64,000 nt of DNA, from positions 8,308,001 through 8,372,000 of the forward strand of contig NZ_CP160453.1 of NCBI RefSeq assembly GCF_040744945.1, given 5' to 3'. The notes below the pieces were generated by a model. The model searched no databases. It was given only the letters and a program-made list of their open reading frames with translations, and was not told the DNA's origin. Source of the stretch: Saccharothrix sp. HUAS TT1 (lineage in GTDB: Bacteria > Actinomycetota > Actinomycetes > Mycobacteriales > Pseudonocardiaceae). Of the stretch, positions 42,843-53,200 are shown one piece after another (within the stretch, counting starts at the first letter, position 1; the number at the start of each line of letters is the position of its first letter). Made by a program: the position numbers and the translations under genes.

Positions 42843-43772
42843 TTAGGGGCCGACGGTCATGCGGATGGTGTAGCCGTCGGCGTCGTGGGTCATGGTCACG
42901 TCGCGGCACGTGCGGTGGGTCAGCCACAGGCCGACGCCCGCCGTCGCGCTGCGGTCGGTCGGCACGAGGCCCGCCGACGGCGCCGCCGGACCACCACCCC
43001 GGTCCGTCACGGCCACCAGCACGTGCGCCGGCCCCGCCCACACCCGCAGCCGAACGGGCGGCAGCCCGTGGCACTGCGCGTTGGTCACGGCCTCGCTGGC
43101 CGCGTACACGATGTCGTCCACCTCGTCCCGGCTCAACCGGGTCGTCGCGCACACCGACGTCACCGCCCGCCGCGCCTGCGCGGCCGTCGGGTCGGTCAGC
43201 TCGACCAGCGGCGGACCGGCCTCGAACCCCGTCGAACCGGCCGACGGCAACGCCCACGACGGCCGGTAGCGCGGGTTCGGCTCGTGCGCGCCGTCGACAC
43301 CGGCCACCCGCGGGTGGGACCGCAGCACGTCCGCCAGCACCCTGGCCGGCGTGGTCCGCAGGTCGTACGGGCACAGCCCCCACAGCGGGTACTCGGCGAA
43401 CACCTCGTTCACCGCCGCCTCGTAGCGCGACCACCAGTCCCACGCCGCGCCGACGCCGGGGTGCGGCACGTCGCCCACCACCCGGATCTGCGCCACGCCC
43501 GCGTACTCGGCGAACAGCTTCCGGTAGCTCACGATCGCCTCGGTCGGCCGCGCGTACTGGTCGGCGGTCAGGAACACGACACCGGACGGCTCGGCCACCG
43601 CGTCCCGGATCAGCCGCTCGTTGCCCGGCAGGCACGCGACCACCACCGGCTCGCCCGCCGACACGCCCTCGTCGAGGAACGGCACGACGACCGACCGGAA
43701 GTCGTCGTCACTGCCGTAGAACGCGGTTTCGTGGAAGTACCCGACGTGCCCGAGCGCCGCACCGGTCCTCAT
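42843..43772 (-). CDS. MEDS-domain / anti-sigma HATPase protein
   Basis: 309 residues. The N-terminal MEDS sensory domain (1-165): HVGYFHETAFYGSDDDFRSV, GVSAGEPVVVACLPGNERLI, with conserved Arg/Tyr of the DcmR-type fold. The C-terminal HATPase-c domain (about 190-309): N box DIVYAASEAVTNAQCHG, G1 VAVTDRGGGP, G2 ATAGVGLWLTHRTC. Such proteins are anti-sigma factor kinases or antagonists in actinomycetes. The MEDS part suggests sensing of a small hydrocarbon or redox cue. ATG 43772 chosen; GTG 43790 would add 6 residues. No sigma partner is seen next to it. Confidence 0.85.
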   Translation of the reverse strand: MRTGAALGHVGYFHETAFYGSDDDFRSVVVPFLDEGVSAGEPVVVACLPGNERLIRDAVAEPSGVVFLTADQYARPTEAIVSYRKLFAEYAGVAQIRVVGDVPHPGVGAAWDWWSRYEAAVNEVFAEYPLWGLCPYDLRTTPARVLADVLRSHPRVAGVDGAHEPNPRYRPSWALPSAGSTGFEAGPPLVELTDPTAAQARRAVTSVCATTRLSRDEVDDIVYAASEAVTNAQCHGLPPVRLRVWAGPAHVLVAVTDRGGGPAAPSAGLVPTDRSATAGVGLWLTHRTCRDVTMTHDADGYTIRMTVGP

Positions 43773-43881
43773 CCGCGCACCACAGGGCACGGGGACACGC
43801 GGACATCGTGGTCGCGCGGTCCCCGGATGACGGTCACGGCGCCGGAGGTCCGCATCCCGCGATGCTACGCGGACCCGGAGG

Positions 43882-44853
43882 TCAACGGTGCCGGCCGTTG
43901 CGGGCTGTGTGCACCGCCACGTCGCGCGCCAGGCTCGCCACGCCGACGATGCCGGCGTCGTCGCCCAGCTGCGCGGTCCGGATCCGGGCCAGCGGCCGGT
44001 GCCCGGACCCGGTGACGACGGCCGCGTACCGCTCGCGCGCGTCGTCCAGGAACAGCGGCGCGGACTCCGACACGCCGCCGCCGATCACCACCACCTCGGG
44101 GTCGTACACGTCGGCGACCAGCGCCAACCCCTCCCCCAGCCACCGCGCCAGGTCGGCCATCGCGCGCTGCGCCAACGGGTCGCCGTCACGCGCCGCGCCC
44201 GCCACCCGCCGCCCGGTCACGGCCCGCGGGTCGCCCACCGCCTCGCGCGCCAGCACCGTCGACCCGCCGGGGTGGCGGGCCAGCAGCTCGACCGCCGTCG
44301 TGCTCAACGCCGTCCCGCTGCAGTACCGCTCCCAGCAGCCGTTCTTGCCGCACGGGCACGGCCGCCCGTCCGGCACCAGCCGCAGGTGGCCCAGCTCGGG
44401 CGCCACGCCGTACGCGCCGCGGAACACCTGCCCGTCGATCAGCAGCGCGCCGCCGATCCCGGTGCCGATCGCGACCAGGGCGGCGATCTTCGCGCCGCGC
44501 GCCGCGCCGAACCGGTGCTCGGCGAGCGCGGCGGCGTTCGCGTCGTGCTCCAGCACCACCGGCAGGCCGACGCGCCGGGCGATCCGGTCCGCCACCGGCG
44601 CCTGCCGCCACGCCAGGTGCGGCGCGAACCGAACGGTCCGCCGGTCCGAGGCGACGAACCCGGCCACGGCCAGGCCGACCGCGGTCACCCGGTGCCGGGC
44701 GGCCAGTTCGGCGACGGCCGAGCCGATCGCCTCCTCCAACGCCTCCTCGCCGCTGGGCGTGGCCGCGCGCGCCGTGTCGAGGACCGCGCCGTCGCCGTCG
44801 ACCACACCCGCGCGCACGCTCGTCCCGCCGACGTCGACGCCGACAGTCAGCAC
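43882..44853 (-). CDS. ROK-family glucokinase-type sugar kinase
   Basis: 323 residues. ATP phosphate loop VGVDVGGTSVRAGVV; catalytic EHDANAAALAEH (Asp base); ROK zinc motif CPCGKNGCWERYCSG with the preceding PELGHL His. Substrate is probably glucose. No HTH extension, so it is an enzyme and not a repressor. GTG 44853 overlaps the end of the upstream gene by 7 bases, so it is the last gene of the operon that starts with the START-like gene at 46875. Confidence 0.92.
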   Translation of the reverse strand: MLTVGVDVGGTSVRAGVVDGDGAVLDTARAATPSGEEALEEAIGSAVAELAARHRVTAVGLAVAGFVASDRRTVRFAPHLAWRQAPVADRIARRVGLPVVLEHDANAAALAEHRFGAARGAKIAALVAIGTGIGGALLIDGQVFRGAYGVAPELGHLRLVPDGRPCPCGKNGCWERYCSGTALSTTAVELLARHPGGSTVLAREAVGDPRAVTGRRVAGAARDGDPLAQRAMADLARWLGEGLALVADVYDPEVVVIGGGVSESAPLFLDDARERYAAVVTGSGHRPLARIRTAQLGDDAGIVGVASLARDVAVHTARNGRHR

Positions 44854-45236
44854 TGCGACCCCTGGCCGCGCCGCACCACCGGGATGTGCTGGACCCGCGG
44901 TTTCGGCGACGGCTCCGACTGCTCTGACGACTCCGACGAAGCCGCAGAGGTCGCAGAGGTCGCGGAAGAAGCCGCGGCAGGGGGTGTGGGCTCCTCCAAC
45001 GCCGCCCGCAGCACCGCGAGCAGCCCCGCCGCGTGCTCGGCGGCCTTGGCGGCCAGCTCGGACCGGTCGCCGCGGGCCAGCGCGACCGCGTTGCACAGCG
45101 GGCACCAGCCGCACGTGCGGGTGTCGTGCCCGCCCTCGGCGGCGGCCACCCGGTGCAGCCACGGCTGCGCCCGCTCGGCGGCGGCGTCGAGCAGCAGGCG
45201 CAGCTCCTCGGCCAGCTTCGAGTCCACGTGCCTCAC
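44847..45236 (-). CDS. Rv2183c-like hypothetical protein with CxxCxxC motif
   Basis: 129 residues. Begins VRHVDSKLAEELRLLLDAAAERAQPWL; central HDTRTCGWCPLC has three Cys in CxxCxxC spacing plus a nearby His, probably metal-binding. The C-terminal 50 residues are Ser/Ala/Glu-rich, with the repeats SATSATSAASSESSEQS, and probably disordered. GTG 45236 overlaps the ArsA stop. Equivalent position to Rv2183c. Function unknown. Confidence 0.75.
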   Translation of the reverse strand: MRHVDSKLAEELRLLLDAAAERAQPWLHRVAAAEGGHDTRTCGWCPLCNAVALARGDRSELAAKAAEHAAGLLAVLRAALEEPTPPAAASSATSATSAASSESSEQSEPSPKPRVQHIPVVRRGQGSQC

Positions 45237-46441
45237 CGCATCCACAGATCGGGGTCGGGTGCGAACCGCACCGCCAACCCGGTGTCGTCCAGCTCCGCGC
45301 CGGTCACCAGGCAGCGCTGGAGCAGCGACGGCAGCGCGACCAGCCGACGCCGTCCGTCCACGGTGACGGCCAGGTCGTCGCCGACCCGGGCCAGGTCCAG
45401 CGCCGAGTCGCCGACCGGCAGCGCGAGGCGCAGCGTGTACTCCTGGTCGCCGGTCCGCTCGACCGTCAGCGGCGGCCGGTCGTCGGCGACGCCGTCCAGC
45501 GGGTCCCGCCCCTGGTAGAGGCCCTGCGCGAGGTCCAGCAACGCGGTCGTGCCGACCGGTTCGGCGGCCCGGTGCCCGACCGCGCGCACCGACCCGAGGT
45601 CGGCCAGCTCGGCCAGCACGGCGTCCTGCTCGGCCCGACGGGTGCGCAGCCACCCGGCGGCCGGACCGCGGTCGTCGCCGGGGTCGGGCACCACCCGGTT
45701 GGCCACCACGCCGTCGACCCGGATGCCCTGCAGCGCGAGCGCCGTCACGGTCCGCCTGGTCTCCGCCGCGACCACCCGTTCGGGGGTCAGCACCAGCCGC
45801 ACGCTGGTCGTCGGCGAGGTCAGCAGCTCGCGCAGCTGCTCCAGCTCCTCGGCCAGCCTGCCCAGCGCGTCGGCGGTGGCGTCCCACTTCTCCACCGCCG
45901 CGCTGCCCGCGACGCCGGCCAGCAGCCCGCGCACCACCCGGCGGTGGGTCGGGAACAGCCGTTCCAGGTAGGAGGCGAACGCCTCGGGCAGCGCGAGCAG
46001 GCGCAGCGTCTCGGCGGTCGGACCGCAGTCCACGACCACCACGTCCCACGGCCCGCCACCGGCCAGCCGCCGCACCTCGGACAGCGCCAGCAGCTCCTCC
46101 ACGCCCGGCAGGACGGTCAGCTCCTCGGCGTCCAGCTCGTCCACGCCCGCGCCGGCGAGCACGGTCCGCAGGTGTTCGCGCAGGTCGCGCCACGCGTCGT
46201 CGACGAGCGCGCGCGGGTCGACCTGGACGGCGTGCAGCACCCCGGAAGAACCGGCGCCGTCGACCTCCTCGACGTGCCCGGACAGCGGCACGCCGAACGC
46301 GTCGCCCAGCGAGTGGGCCGGGTCGGTGGACACGACCAGCGCCTTGCGGCCGGCCGCGGCGAGCGCGGTGGCGGTGGCGGCGGCCAGGGTCGTCTTGCCG
46401 ACCCCGCCCTTACCGGTGAACAGCAGCAGGCGAGCGCTCAT
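45233..46441 (-). CDS. ArsA-family ATPase (Rv2184c type)
   Basis: 402 residues. Deviant Walker A FTGKGGVGKTT (10-18) with the signature Lys, switch I STDPAHSLGDAFG, and switch II VVVDCGPTAETLRLL. Single ATPase half, as in Get3/guided-entry proteins. Lacks the Cys triad of arsenite pumps, so a role in protein or lipid targeting rather than arsenic is likely. ATG 46441 overlaps the preceding stop (ATGA). Next to a START-like protein, as in mycobacteria. The C-terminal about 90 residues have a HSP20-like beta fold, common in actinobacterial members. Confidence 0.9.
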   Translation of the reverse strand: MSARLLLFTGKGGVGKTTLAAATATALAAAGRKALVVSTDPAHSLGDAFGVPLSGHVEEVDGAGSSGVLHAVQVDPRALVDDAWRDLREHLRTVLAGAGVDELDAEELTVLPGVEELLALSEVRRLAGGGPWDVVVVDCGPTAETLRLLALPEAFASYLERLFPTHRRVVRGLLAGVAGSAAVEKWDATADALGRLAEELEQLRELLTSPTTSVRLVLTPERVVAAETRRTVTALALQGIRVDGVVANRVVPDPGDDRGPAAGWLRTRRAEQDAVLAELADLGSVRAVGHRAAEPVGTTALLDLAQGLYQGRDPLDGVADDRPPLTVERTGDQEYTLRLALPVGDSALDLARVGDDLAVTVDGRRRLVALPSLLQRCLVTGAELDDTGLAVRFAPDPDLWMR

Positions 46442-46875
46442 CCAGCGTTTTCCACCCGCCGCTTGAGCTCCTTGAGCGCGGTGTCCATGATCATCTTCTC
46501 GGCCTTGCGCCGGAACAGGCCGATCATGGGGACGACCAGCTGCACCGACAGCGTGTAGGTGACCTCGGTCGAGCCGCCCCGCGGGGTCAGCCGGTAGCTG
46601 CCCTCCTGCGACTTCTGCATCTGGCCCTTGACCAGGCGCCACGAGATCCGGCCCGGCGACCACTCGTCGTAGGCGAGCACGTACTCGTCCTTGATCGGGC
46701 CCTGGTCGATGTTGAACTTGACCTGGGCCGCCCGGCCGTCCTCACCGGTCTCCAGCACCTCGGTGCGCTTCACCCCGTTGGCCCACTCCGGGTAGGCGTC
46801 GAAGTCGGCGATGACCGCCGCGATCTCCTCGGGCGTCGCGTCGATGACGATGGACTGGGTGGACTCGTCGGCCAT
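46438..46875 (-). CDS. SRPBCC/START-like protein (Rv2185c type)
   Basis: 145 residues: QSIVIDATPEEIAAVIADFDAYPEW is the START-like opening helix-loop, followed by repeated beta strands and the long C-terminal helix MIMDTALKELKRRVE. Homologue of TB16.3 (Rv2185c). Such small proteins bind hydrophobic ligands (polyketide or lipid) and may deliver them to the ArsA-like ATPase with which this gene overlaps. ATG 46875. Confidence 0.88.
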   Translation of the reverse strand: MADESTQSIVIDATPEEIAAVIADFDAYPEWANGVKRTEVLETGEDGRAAQVKFNIDQGPIKDEYVLAYDEWSPGRISWRLVKGQMQKSQEGSYRLTPRGGSTEVTYTLSVQLVVPMIGLFRRKAEKMIMDTALKELKRRVENAG

Positions 46876-46901
46876 GCCCGGAGGCTACCCCGTGCACCTG
46901 C

Positions 46902-47690
46902 TCACCAACGCAGCACGTGGGGCGTGCCGGTGCGCTGGAAGTGCCCGACGTTGACGCACTCGGTCCAGCCGACCCGGACCCGGCGCGCCATCGGCTGGTG
47001 CACGTGCCCGAACACCGACCACCGCGGCCGGTCGCGCTCGATCACCTTCAGCAGCGACGTGGAGCCCAGCTCGGGGCGGCGGGCGACGACGTCGTAGGTC
47101 AGCTCGGCCACCGCGGGCGGCACGTGCGTGCACAGCACGTCGACCTCGCCCAGCCCGGCCAGGGCCGCGCCGAACTCCTCCTCGGTGCGCAGGTAGGGCC
47201 GCCACGGCCCGCGCCGGTTCGGCACGAAGCCCGGGTGCAGCAGCGCGCCGCCCGCGAAGCCGAACCGCAGCCCGCCGATCTCGGCCACCTGCCCGTCCAG
47301 CACGTGCACGCCGTCGCGGGCGAACAGCGGCCACAGCTCGGGGCTGTCGACGTTGCCGGGCGTGGCGTAGGTGGGGGCGCTCATCACGCCGAACAGCGCG
47401 GTGTACTGCTCCATGACCGCTTCCTGGACGACGTCGGCGGCGTTGTCCAGGCCCTCCCACAGCGACCGCATGTAGCTGACGGTCTCGGCGCCGAACCGGC
47501 CGCGCCGCAGCCGGGCGAACACCGCGACCTTCTCCGCGCCGAAGACCCGGCCGAGGATGCCCTTGCCGTGGTCGTAGTAGTCGACGAAGTCGACCAGGTC
47601 ACCGAGCACGACCAGCGCGTCGGCCCCGTCACCGGCGCGGGCGAGGGCTTCCGCGTTGCCGTGGACATCCGAGACGACGTGAACGCGCAC
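46902..47690 (-). CDS. Metallophosphoesterase
   Basis: 262 residues. Motifs VHVVSDVHGNAEAL (DxH), VVLGDLVDFV (GD), TPGNVDSP (GNxD; usual GNHD has Val here) , LCTHVPPAVAEL and FGHVHQPMARRV (GHxH). Two-metal phosphoesterase, perhaps for a nucleotide or sugar phosphate. GTG 47690 follows TAGATT at 8 bases. Sits between the SRPBCC genes on the same strand. Confidence 0.88.
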   Translation of the reverse strand: MRVHVVSDVHGNAEALARAGDGADALVVLGDLVDFVDYYDHGKGILGRVFGAEKVAVFARLRRGRFGAETVSYMRSLWEGLDNAADVVQEAVMEQYTALFGVMSAPTYATPGNVDSPELWPLFARDGVHVLDGQVAEIGGLRFGFAGGALLHPGFVPNRRGPWRPYLRTEEEFGAALAGLGEVDVLCTHVPPAVAELTYDVVARRPELGSTSLLKVIERDRPRWSVFGHVHQPMARRVRVGWTECVNVGHFQRTGTPHVLRW

Positions 47691-47698
47691 AAGACCCA

Positions 47699-47704
47699 AA
47701 TCTA
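47699..47704 (-). promoter_or_regulatory. -10 box, leaderless start of metallophosphoesterase gene
   Basis: TAGATT on the minus strand, 8 bases before GTG 47690, overlapping the last codons of the upstream gene. Confidence 0.45.
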
Positions 47705-48100
47705 CGGCAGCGCGGGCGCCACACCAGGGGGCCGGCCGTCCTCCAAGATCAGTTTGAGGCCGAGTGACACCTGCTTGGCGGCCAATTGGCGGCGGCGCAC
47801 CTCGTGCCGTATCCGCTTGTCGGACGCATCGCCCGGCAAGTCGGCACGCAGGAAGTAATGCAGCAGGGTGCCGTCCAGGACCGGCTCCAGCCACACCTCC
47901 ATCGTTCCGACCAGCGCGCCGCCGACCGTCCAGCGCAACCCCTGGGTCCCCCGGTCGGCGTAGACGTCCAGGACCAGGTCGGGCCAGTACCGCGGCCAGG
48001 CGGCGGGCGGCGCGAAAGCGGCGGCGACCACGGGCGGAGGCACTGCGAGGAACGTCTCGTCCACGACGTCGACACTGGGCACGGGTGGGAAGAGTGCCAC
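47702..48100 (-). CDS. SRPBCC-fold polyketide-cyclase-like protein
   Basis: 132 residues from GTG 48100 (VALFPPVPSVDVVDETFLAV). The sequence VVAAAFAPPAAWPRYWPDLVLDVY, LRWTVGGALVGTMEVWLEPV and the long C-terminal Arg-rich helix KRIRHEVRRRQLAAKQVSLGL fit the START-like fold. Probably binds a hydrophobic ligand. Equivalent in place to Rv2186c. GTG 48100 is the likeliest start; others are possible. Divergent from fadD. Confidence 0.78.
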   Translation of the reverse strand: MALFPPVPSVDVVDETFLAVPPPVVAAAFAPPAAWPRYWPDLVLDVYADRGTQGLRWTVGGALVGTMEVWLEPVLDGTLLHYFLRADLPGDASDKRIRHEVRRRQLAAKQVSLGLKLILEDGRPPGVAPALP

Positions 48101-48193
48101 GACACGGTTACGGAAACACCTTCCGGCCTGGTGTATCGCCGGAATCACAGGCTAGGTTTCCCCACCGGTAACAACCAACGTCCGGAGGTTGAC

Positions 48194-50002
48194 GTGCGCG
48201 AGTTCAGCGTCCCCGCCACCGCCACTGTGGCTGCCGAGGAGAACCTCACCGACATGGTGTGGGCGAACGCGGAGCGCTTCGGCAACGCCGTCAGCTTCCG
48301 CCGCCGCGTGGACGGCACGTGGGTGGACGTCACCGCCCGCGACTTCGCCGCCCAGGTCCTCGCCGTCGCCAAGGGCCTGATCGCCGCCGGGCTGGAGCCG
48401 GGCGAGCGGGTCGGCCTGATGTCCAAGACCCGCTACGAGTGGACCCTGCTCGACTTCGCCATCTGGCACGCGGGCGGCGTCGTGGTCCCGATCTACGAGA
48501 CCTCCTCGGCCGAGCAGGTCGAGTGGATCCTGTCCGACTCCTCGGCCAAGGCCGTGTTCGTGGAGACCCCCGCGCACCGGGCCATGGTCGACTCCGTGGT
48601 GGCGGGCGTGCCCGAGGTGCGGCACGTGTGGCAGCTCGACGGGCCCTCCGGTGACGCGGCGGGCGCGATCGACGAGCTGACCGCGCTGGGCGCCTCGGTG
48701 TCCGACGAGGACGCGCGCGCCCGGCGCAAGGTGGTGGGCGCGGACGACACCGCGACCATCGTCTACACCTCCGGCACCACGGGCCGGCCCAAGGGCTGCG
48801 AGCTGACCCACCGCAACCTGCTGTCCGAGGTGCGCGGCGGGATCACCGCGTTCCCGCAGCTCATGCAGGCCGGCAACTCGCTGCTGGTGTTCCTGCCGCT
48901 GGCGCACATCCTGGCCCGCGCCCTGTCGGTGTGCGGTGTGTACACCCGCGTCACCATGGGCCACACCTCGGACGTGACGAAGCTGGTGGCGGACCTCCAG
49001 TCGTTCCGGCCGACGTTCGTGGTGGCCGTGCCGCGGGTGTTCGAGAAGGTCTACAACGGCGCGAAGCAGAAGGCGCACGCGGCGGGCAAGGGCAAGATCT
49101 TCGACGCCGCCGAGGAGACCGCGGTGGCCTACAGCCAGGCGCTGGACACCGGTGGCGCGGGCCTGGGGCTCAAGCTCAAGCACGCGTTGTTCTCGAAGCT
49201 CGTCTACAGCAAGCTCCAGGCGGCGCTCGGCGGCCGGTGCACCAACGCGGTGTCCGGCGGCGCGCCGCTCGGCGAGCGGCTGGCGCACTTCTTCCGCGGC
49301 ATCGGCGTGCCGGTGCTGGAGGGCTACGGCCTCACCGAGACCAGCGCGGCGGCGTGCGTGAACACGGCGGCGGCCTTCCGGGTCGGCACGGTCGGACGTC
49401 CGGTGATCGGCACTTCGGTGCGCATCGCCGAGGACGGCGAGATCCTGATCAAGGGCGACATCGTGTTCCGCAGCTACTGGAACAACCCCTCGGCCACCGA
49501 GGAGGCGCTGGAGGAGGGCTGGTTCCACTCCGGCGACATCGGCGAGCTGGACGCGGACGGCTTCCTCCGGATCACCGGCCGGAAGAAGGAGATCATCGTC
49601 ACCGCCGGCGGCAAGAACGTCTCGCCCGCCGTGCTGGAGGACCGCCTGCGCGCCCACCCGCTGATCAGCCAGTGCATGGTGGTCGGCGACGCGCAGCCGT
49701 TCATCGGGGCGCTGATCACCGTCGACCCCGAGTTCTTCCCGGCGTGGAAGGAGCAGAACGGCAAGCCGGCGTCGGCGACCGTGGCCGAGCTGGTGGACGA
49801 CGAGACGCTGCGCGCCGAGATCCAGGCGGCGGTGGACGAGGCCAACCAGGCGGTGTCCAAGGCGGAGGCGATCAAGAAGTTCCGCATCCTGCCGGTGGAC
49901 TTCACCGAGGCGGGCGGCGAGATGACGCCGAGCCTGAAGCTGCGCCGGTCCGTGGTCGCCAGCACCTACAAGCAGGACATCGAAGCGATCTACAGCGCCT
50001 GA
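48194..50002 (+). CDS. fadD15: Long-chain acyl-CoA synthetase, FadD15 type
   Basis: 602 residues. AMP-binding enzyme: P-loop TIVYTSGTTGRPKGCELTH, A5 motif EGYGLTETSAAA, GWFHSGDIGELDADGFLRITGRKKEIIVTAGGKNVSP (A7/A8), and C-terminal catalytic Lys region GGEMTPSLKLRR. Activates long-chain fatty acids for lipid synthesis or degradation. GTG 48194 with GGAGG 5-6 bases upstream. Orthologous in place and length with Rv2187. Followed by a strong terminator. Confidence 0.95.
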   Translation: MREFSVPATATVAAEENLTDMVWANAERFGNAVSFRRRVDGTWVDVTARDFAAQVLAVAKGLIAAGLEPGERVGLMSKTRYEWTLLDFAIWHAGGVVVPIYETSSAEQVEWILSDSSAKAVFVETPAHRAMVDSVVAGVPEVRHVWQLDGPSGDAAGAIDELTALGASVSDEDARARRKVVGADDTATIVYTSGTTGRPKGCELTHRNLLSEVRGGITAFPQLMQAGNSLLVFLPLAHILARALSVCGVYTRVTMGHTSDVTKLVADLQSFRPTFVVAVPRVFEKVYNGAKQKAHAAGKGKIFDAAEETAVAYSQALDTGGAGLGLKLKHALFSKLVYSKLQAALGGRCTNAVSGGAPLGERLAHFFRGIGVPVLEGYGLTETSAAACVNTAAAFRVGTVGRPVIGTSVRIAEDGEILIKGDIVFRSYWNNPSATEEALEEGWFHSGDIGELDADGFLRITGRKKEIIVTAGGKNVSPAVLEDRLRAHPLISQCMVVGDAQPFIGALITVDPEFFPAWKEQNGKPASATVAELVDDETLRAEIQAAVDEANQAVSKAEAIKKFRILPVDFTEAGGEMTPSLKLRRSVVASTYKQDIEAIYSA

Positions 50003-50009
50003 CACAAGA

Positions 50010-50044
50010 CGAGTGGCCCGCACCGACTAGGTGCGGGCCACTCG
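50010..50044 (+). terminator. Terminator of fadD15
   Basis: 15-bp stem CGAGTGGCCCGCACC (50010-50024) / GGTGCGGGCCACTCG (50030-50044), 5-base loop, just after the stop. Confidence 0.88.
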
Positions 50045-50064
50045 ACCCCCAGTGATCGCGTATC

Positions 50065-50178
50065 CGCTGACGCGGACCCGAGAAGCTTTGTTGTCCCGGT
50101 CCCCCAACCGGGACGACTCATAGAGTGCCGCAACGCGCTGTCGTATCGCTGACGCGGCGATGACTCGCGCCGTCAGCG
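50065..50178. promoter_or_regulatory. Repeated CGCTGACG sites before the SARP gene
   Basis: CGCTGACGCGG at 50065-50075 and again at 50147-50157 (82 bases apart), and the inverse CGTCAGCG at 50171-50178 form a direct and an inverted pair. A GTCCCGGT/ACCGGGAC hairpin (50093-50114) lies between. The -10 TAGGCT is at 50186-50191. Candidate operators for the SARP or another regulator. Confidence 0.45.
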
Positions 50179-50227
50179 ATCGCCCTAGGCTGTGTCCCGG
50201 GGAGGCGGAACGAGGGGACGCAGACGG

Positions 50228-53200
50228 ATGGGCGCTGGGCCGTGGTTCGGCCTTCTCGGCCCGCTTGAGGTGCGCATTCAGGGACAACCGGTGTCCGTTC
50301 GGGCAGGCAAGCACCGGGCGCTGCTGGCTGCGCTGACCCTGCGCGCGGGGCGGGTCGTCCCGGTTGACGAGCTGGTCTCGTTCCTGTGGGGCGGCGACCC
50401 GCCGGCGCGCACGCGCGGCACGTTGCAGACCTACGTCATGCGGTTGCGGCAGCTGCTGGGCGACCCGTCGCTGATCCGGACCACATCGGACGGCTACCGG
50501 CTGGTCGTGCCGCCGGAGCAGGTGGACGTGCACCGGTTCACCACCACGGCGGGCCTGGCCAGGCAGGCCGCGCAGTCCGGGCACCTGGCCGATGCCGCCG
50601 AGCTGTACGCCCGGGCGCTCGGCCTGTGGCGCGGTCCGGCGCTGTCGGACGTGCCGTCGGACGCGTTGCGCGACGAGGAGGTGCCGCGGCTGGCCGAGCG
50701 GCTGCTGGTCGTGCACGAGGAGCGCAACGACGTCGAGCTGGCGCTGGGCAACCACGAGCGGCTGGTGCCGGTGCTGCGGTCGTTGACCGCGGACCACCCG
50801 CTGCGGGAGCGGCTCTGGGCGCAGCTGATGGTGGCGCTGTACCGGGGCAGCAGGCAGGCCGAGGCGCTGGAGGCGTTCCGGCTGGTCGACCGGATGCTCG
50901 ACGAGCAGCTGGGCATCGAGCCGGGCACGGCGCTGCGCGAGCTGCACCAGGCGATCCTGGTCGGCGACCCGAGCCTGGCCGCGCCGACCGGGGGCGTCGA
51001 CCCGGACGTGCCCGACCAGCTGCCGCCGGACGTGCCCGGGTTCGTCGGCCGGGCCGAGCTGGTCGACCGGATCTCGCGGCTGATCGCGCCGGACGGGCCG
51101 CGCACGGCGGTGCCGATCGTGGCGCTGACCGGCGTGCCGGGGGTGGGCAAGACGGCGCTGGCGGTGCACGTGGCGCACCGGTTGCGGGAGCGGTTCCCGG
51201 ACGGCCGGCTGTACGTGGACCTGCGCGGGTACGCGTCGGGACCGGCGACGCCGGTGGTGGAGGTGCTGACCCGGTTCCTGCGGGCGCTCGGCGTGCCGCC
51301 GGAGCAGATCCCGGCCGACCCCGACGAGCAGAGCACGCTGTTCCGCTCGCTGCTGACCGGTCGGCGGATGCTGCTGGTGCTGGACAACGCCGCCGCGCCG
51401 GACCAGGTGCGGCCCCTGCTGCCCGGCGCGGCGAGCTGCCCGGTGCTGGTGACCAGCCGGGACGACCTGCGCGGGCTGATCGCCGTCGACGGCGCCCGGC
51501 GGGTCGGGCTGGACGTGTTCGAGCCGCACGAGTCGCTGGCCCTGCTGCACCGGTCCGGGGAGGCGGCCGAGGAGCTGGCGCGGCGCTGCGGCCACCTGCC
51601 GCTGGCGCTGCACGTCGCGGCGGCGTCGGTGGGCGGTGGTTCGGTGGCGCGGTACCTGGAGCGGCTGGGCGACCGCCGTCCGCTGGACCTGGCGCACGCC
51701 GCCCTGCCCCCGGCCGCGCGGCGGCTGTTCGGGCTGCTCAGCGTGGTGCCGGGGCCGGACTTCACGGCCGAGGCGGCGGCCAACGCGGCCGACCTGCCGG
51801 TGCCGGAGGCCGCCGCGCTGCTCGGCAGGCTGACCGGGGCGCGGCTGGTCGGGTCCACCGGCGACCGGTACGCGCTCCACGACGAGCTGGCGGTGTTCGC
51901 CGCGCAGATGGCCGAGGCGGGCGGTGAGGACGTCGGCGCGGCCCGCGTGCGGCTGCTGGAGTTCTACGTGCGCGCGGTGGACCACTGCGCCGAGCTGCTG
52001 TACCCGGACCTGATGCGGCTGCCGACGCCCGCCGGGCGGGCGGTGCGGCTGCCGCGGATCGAGACGGCGGCGCAGGCGCGGGCGTGGCTGGACGCGGAGC
52101 GGTCGAACCTGGCGGCGGCGATCCGCTCGGCGGCCAAGCGCGGGCCGGCCGCGGTGTCGTGGCGGCTGGCCGACGGGCTGCGCGGCTACCTGTGGATCGG
52201 CAAGCACGTCACCGAGTGGCTGTCGACCGCGCAGTACGGGCTGGACGCCGCGCACGAGCAGCGCGACGTGGCCGGCGAGGCGGCGATGCACCAGAACCTG
52301 GGCACGCTGCACTGGCGGCTGGGCGAGTTCGAGACGTCGGTCGCGCACTACACGCGGGCCGTCGAGCTGCACCGGCTGTCCGGCGACCTGGCCGCGGAGG
52401 CGGAGGTGCGCGGGAACCTCGGCGTGGTGCGGCTGGAGTCCGGCGACCTGGCGTCGGCGCGCAACGACCTGGAGACGTGCCTGGCGTTGAAGCGCGAGTC
52501 GGGCGGGCCGCGGTCGGGTGACACGAGCGTGCTGACCGGGTTGGGCGTGCTGGCGATCGAGACCGGCGAGCTGGCGGAGGCGCTGGACCTGCTGGGCGAG
52601 GCGTTGGCGATCAGCGTGGAGCACGGGCTGCGCGGGAGTGAGATCACCGCGTTGACGTTCCTGGGCGTGGCGTCACGGCTCATGGGTGAGCCGCAGCGCG
52701 CGCTCACCCACCTCGCCGGCGCGTTGCGGTTGTCGACCGAGGGGGGTTTCCGCGAGGCGACGGCGCGGGTGTTGGAGAGCATCGCGTCCGTGCGACTGGA
52801 CCTGGGCGAGCCCGCCGAGGCGTTGGAGCTGGCCGACCGGGCGCTGGCCGAGCTGCGGGAGGACGGTGACCAGCGGATCACCACGAACGTGCTGGTGGTG
52901 ATGGCGTCGGCGAACCGCGGCCTCGGGTCCCTGCGCACGGCGGACGAGCAGTTCCAGCAGGCGCTGACCAAGGCCCGCCGGATCGGCTACCTGCCCGGCG
53001 AGGCGCGGGCGCTGGTCGGCCTGGCGGGCGTCCGCAGGCTCCTGGGGCAGTCGACCGAGGCCAGGTCCCTGGCCACCCAGGCCGTGGGCATCACCTCGCG
53101 CCTCGGCCTGCGGCTGACCGAGCGCACCGCCCGCACCGAACTGGCCACCGTCCACCGCACCCTGGGCGACGAGGCCGCGGCCGCCACCGAAGCCACCCGC

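Noticed and set aside
45233..46441. Arsenite pump ATPase
   Set aside because: Single ATPase half without the Cys triad and no arsB/arsD neighbours; an ArsA/Get3-like role is more likely.
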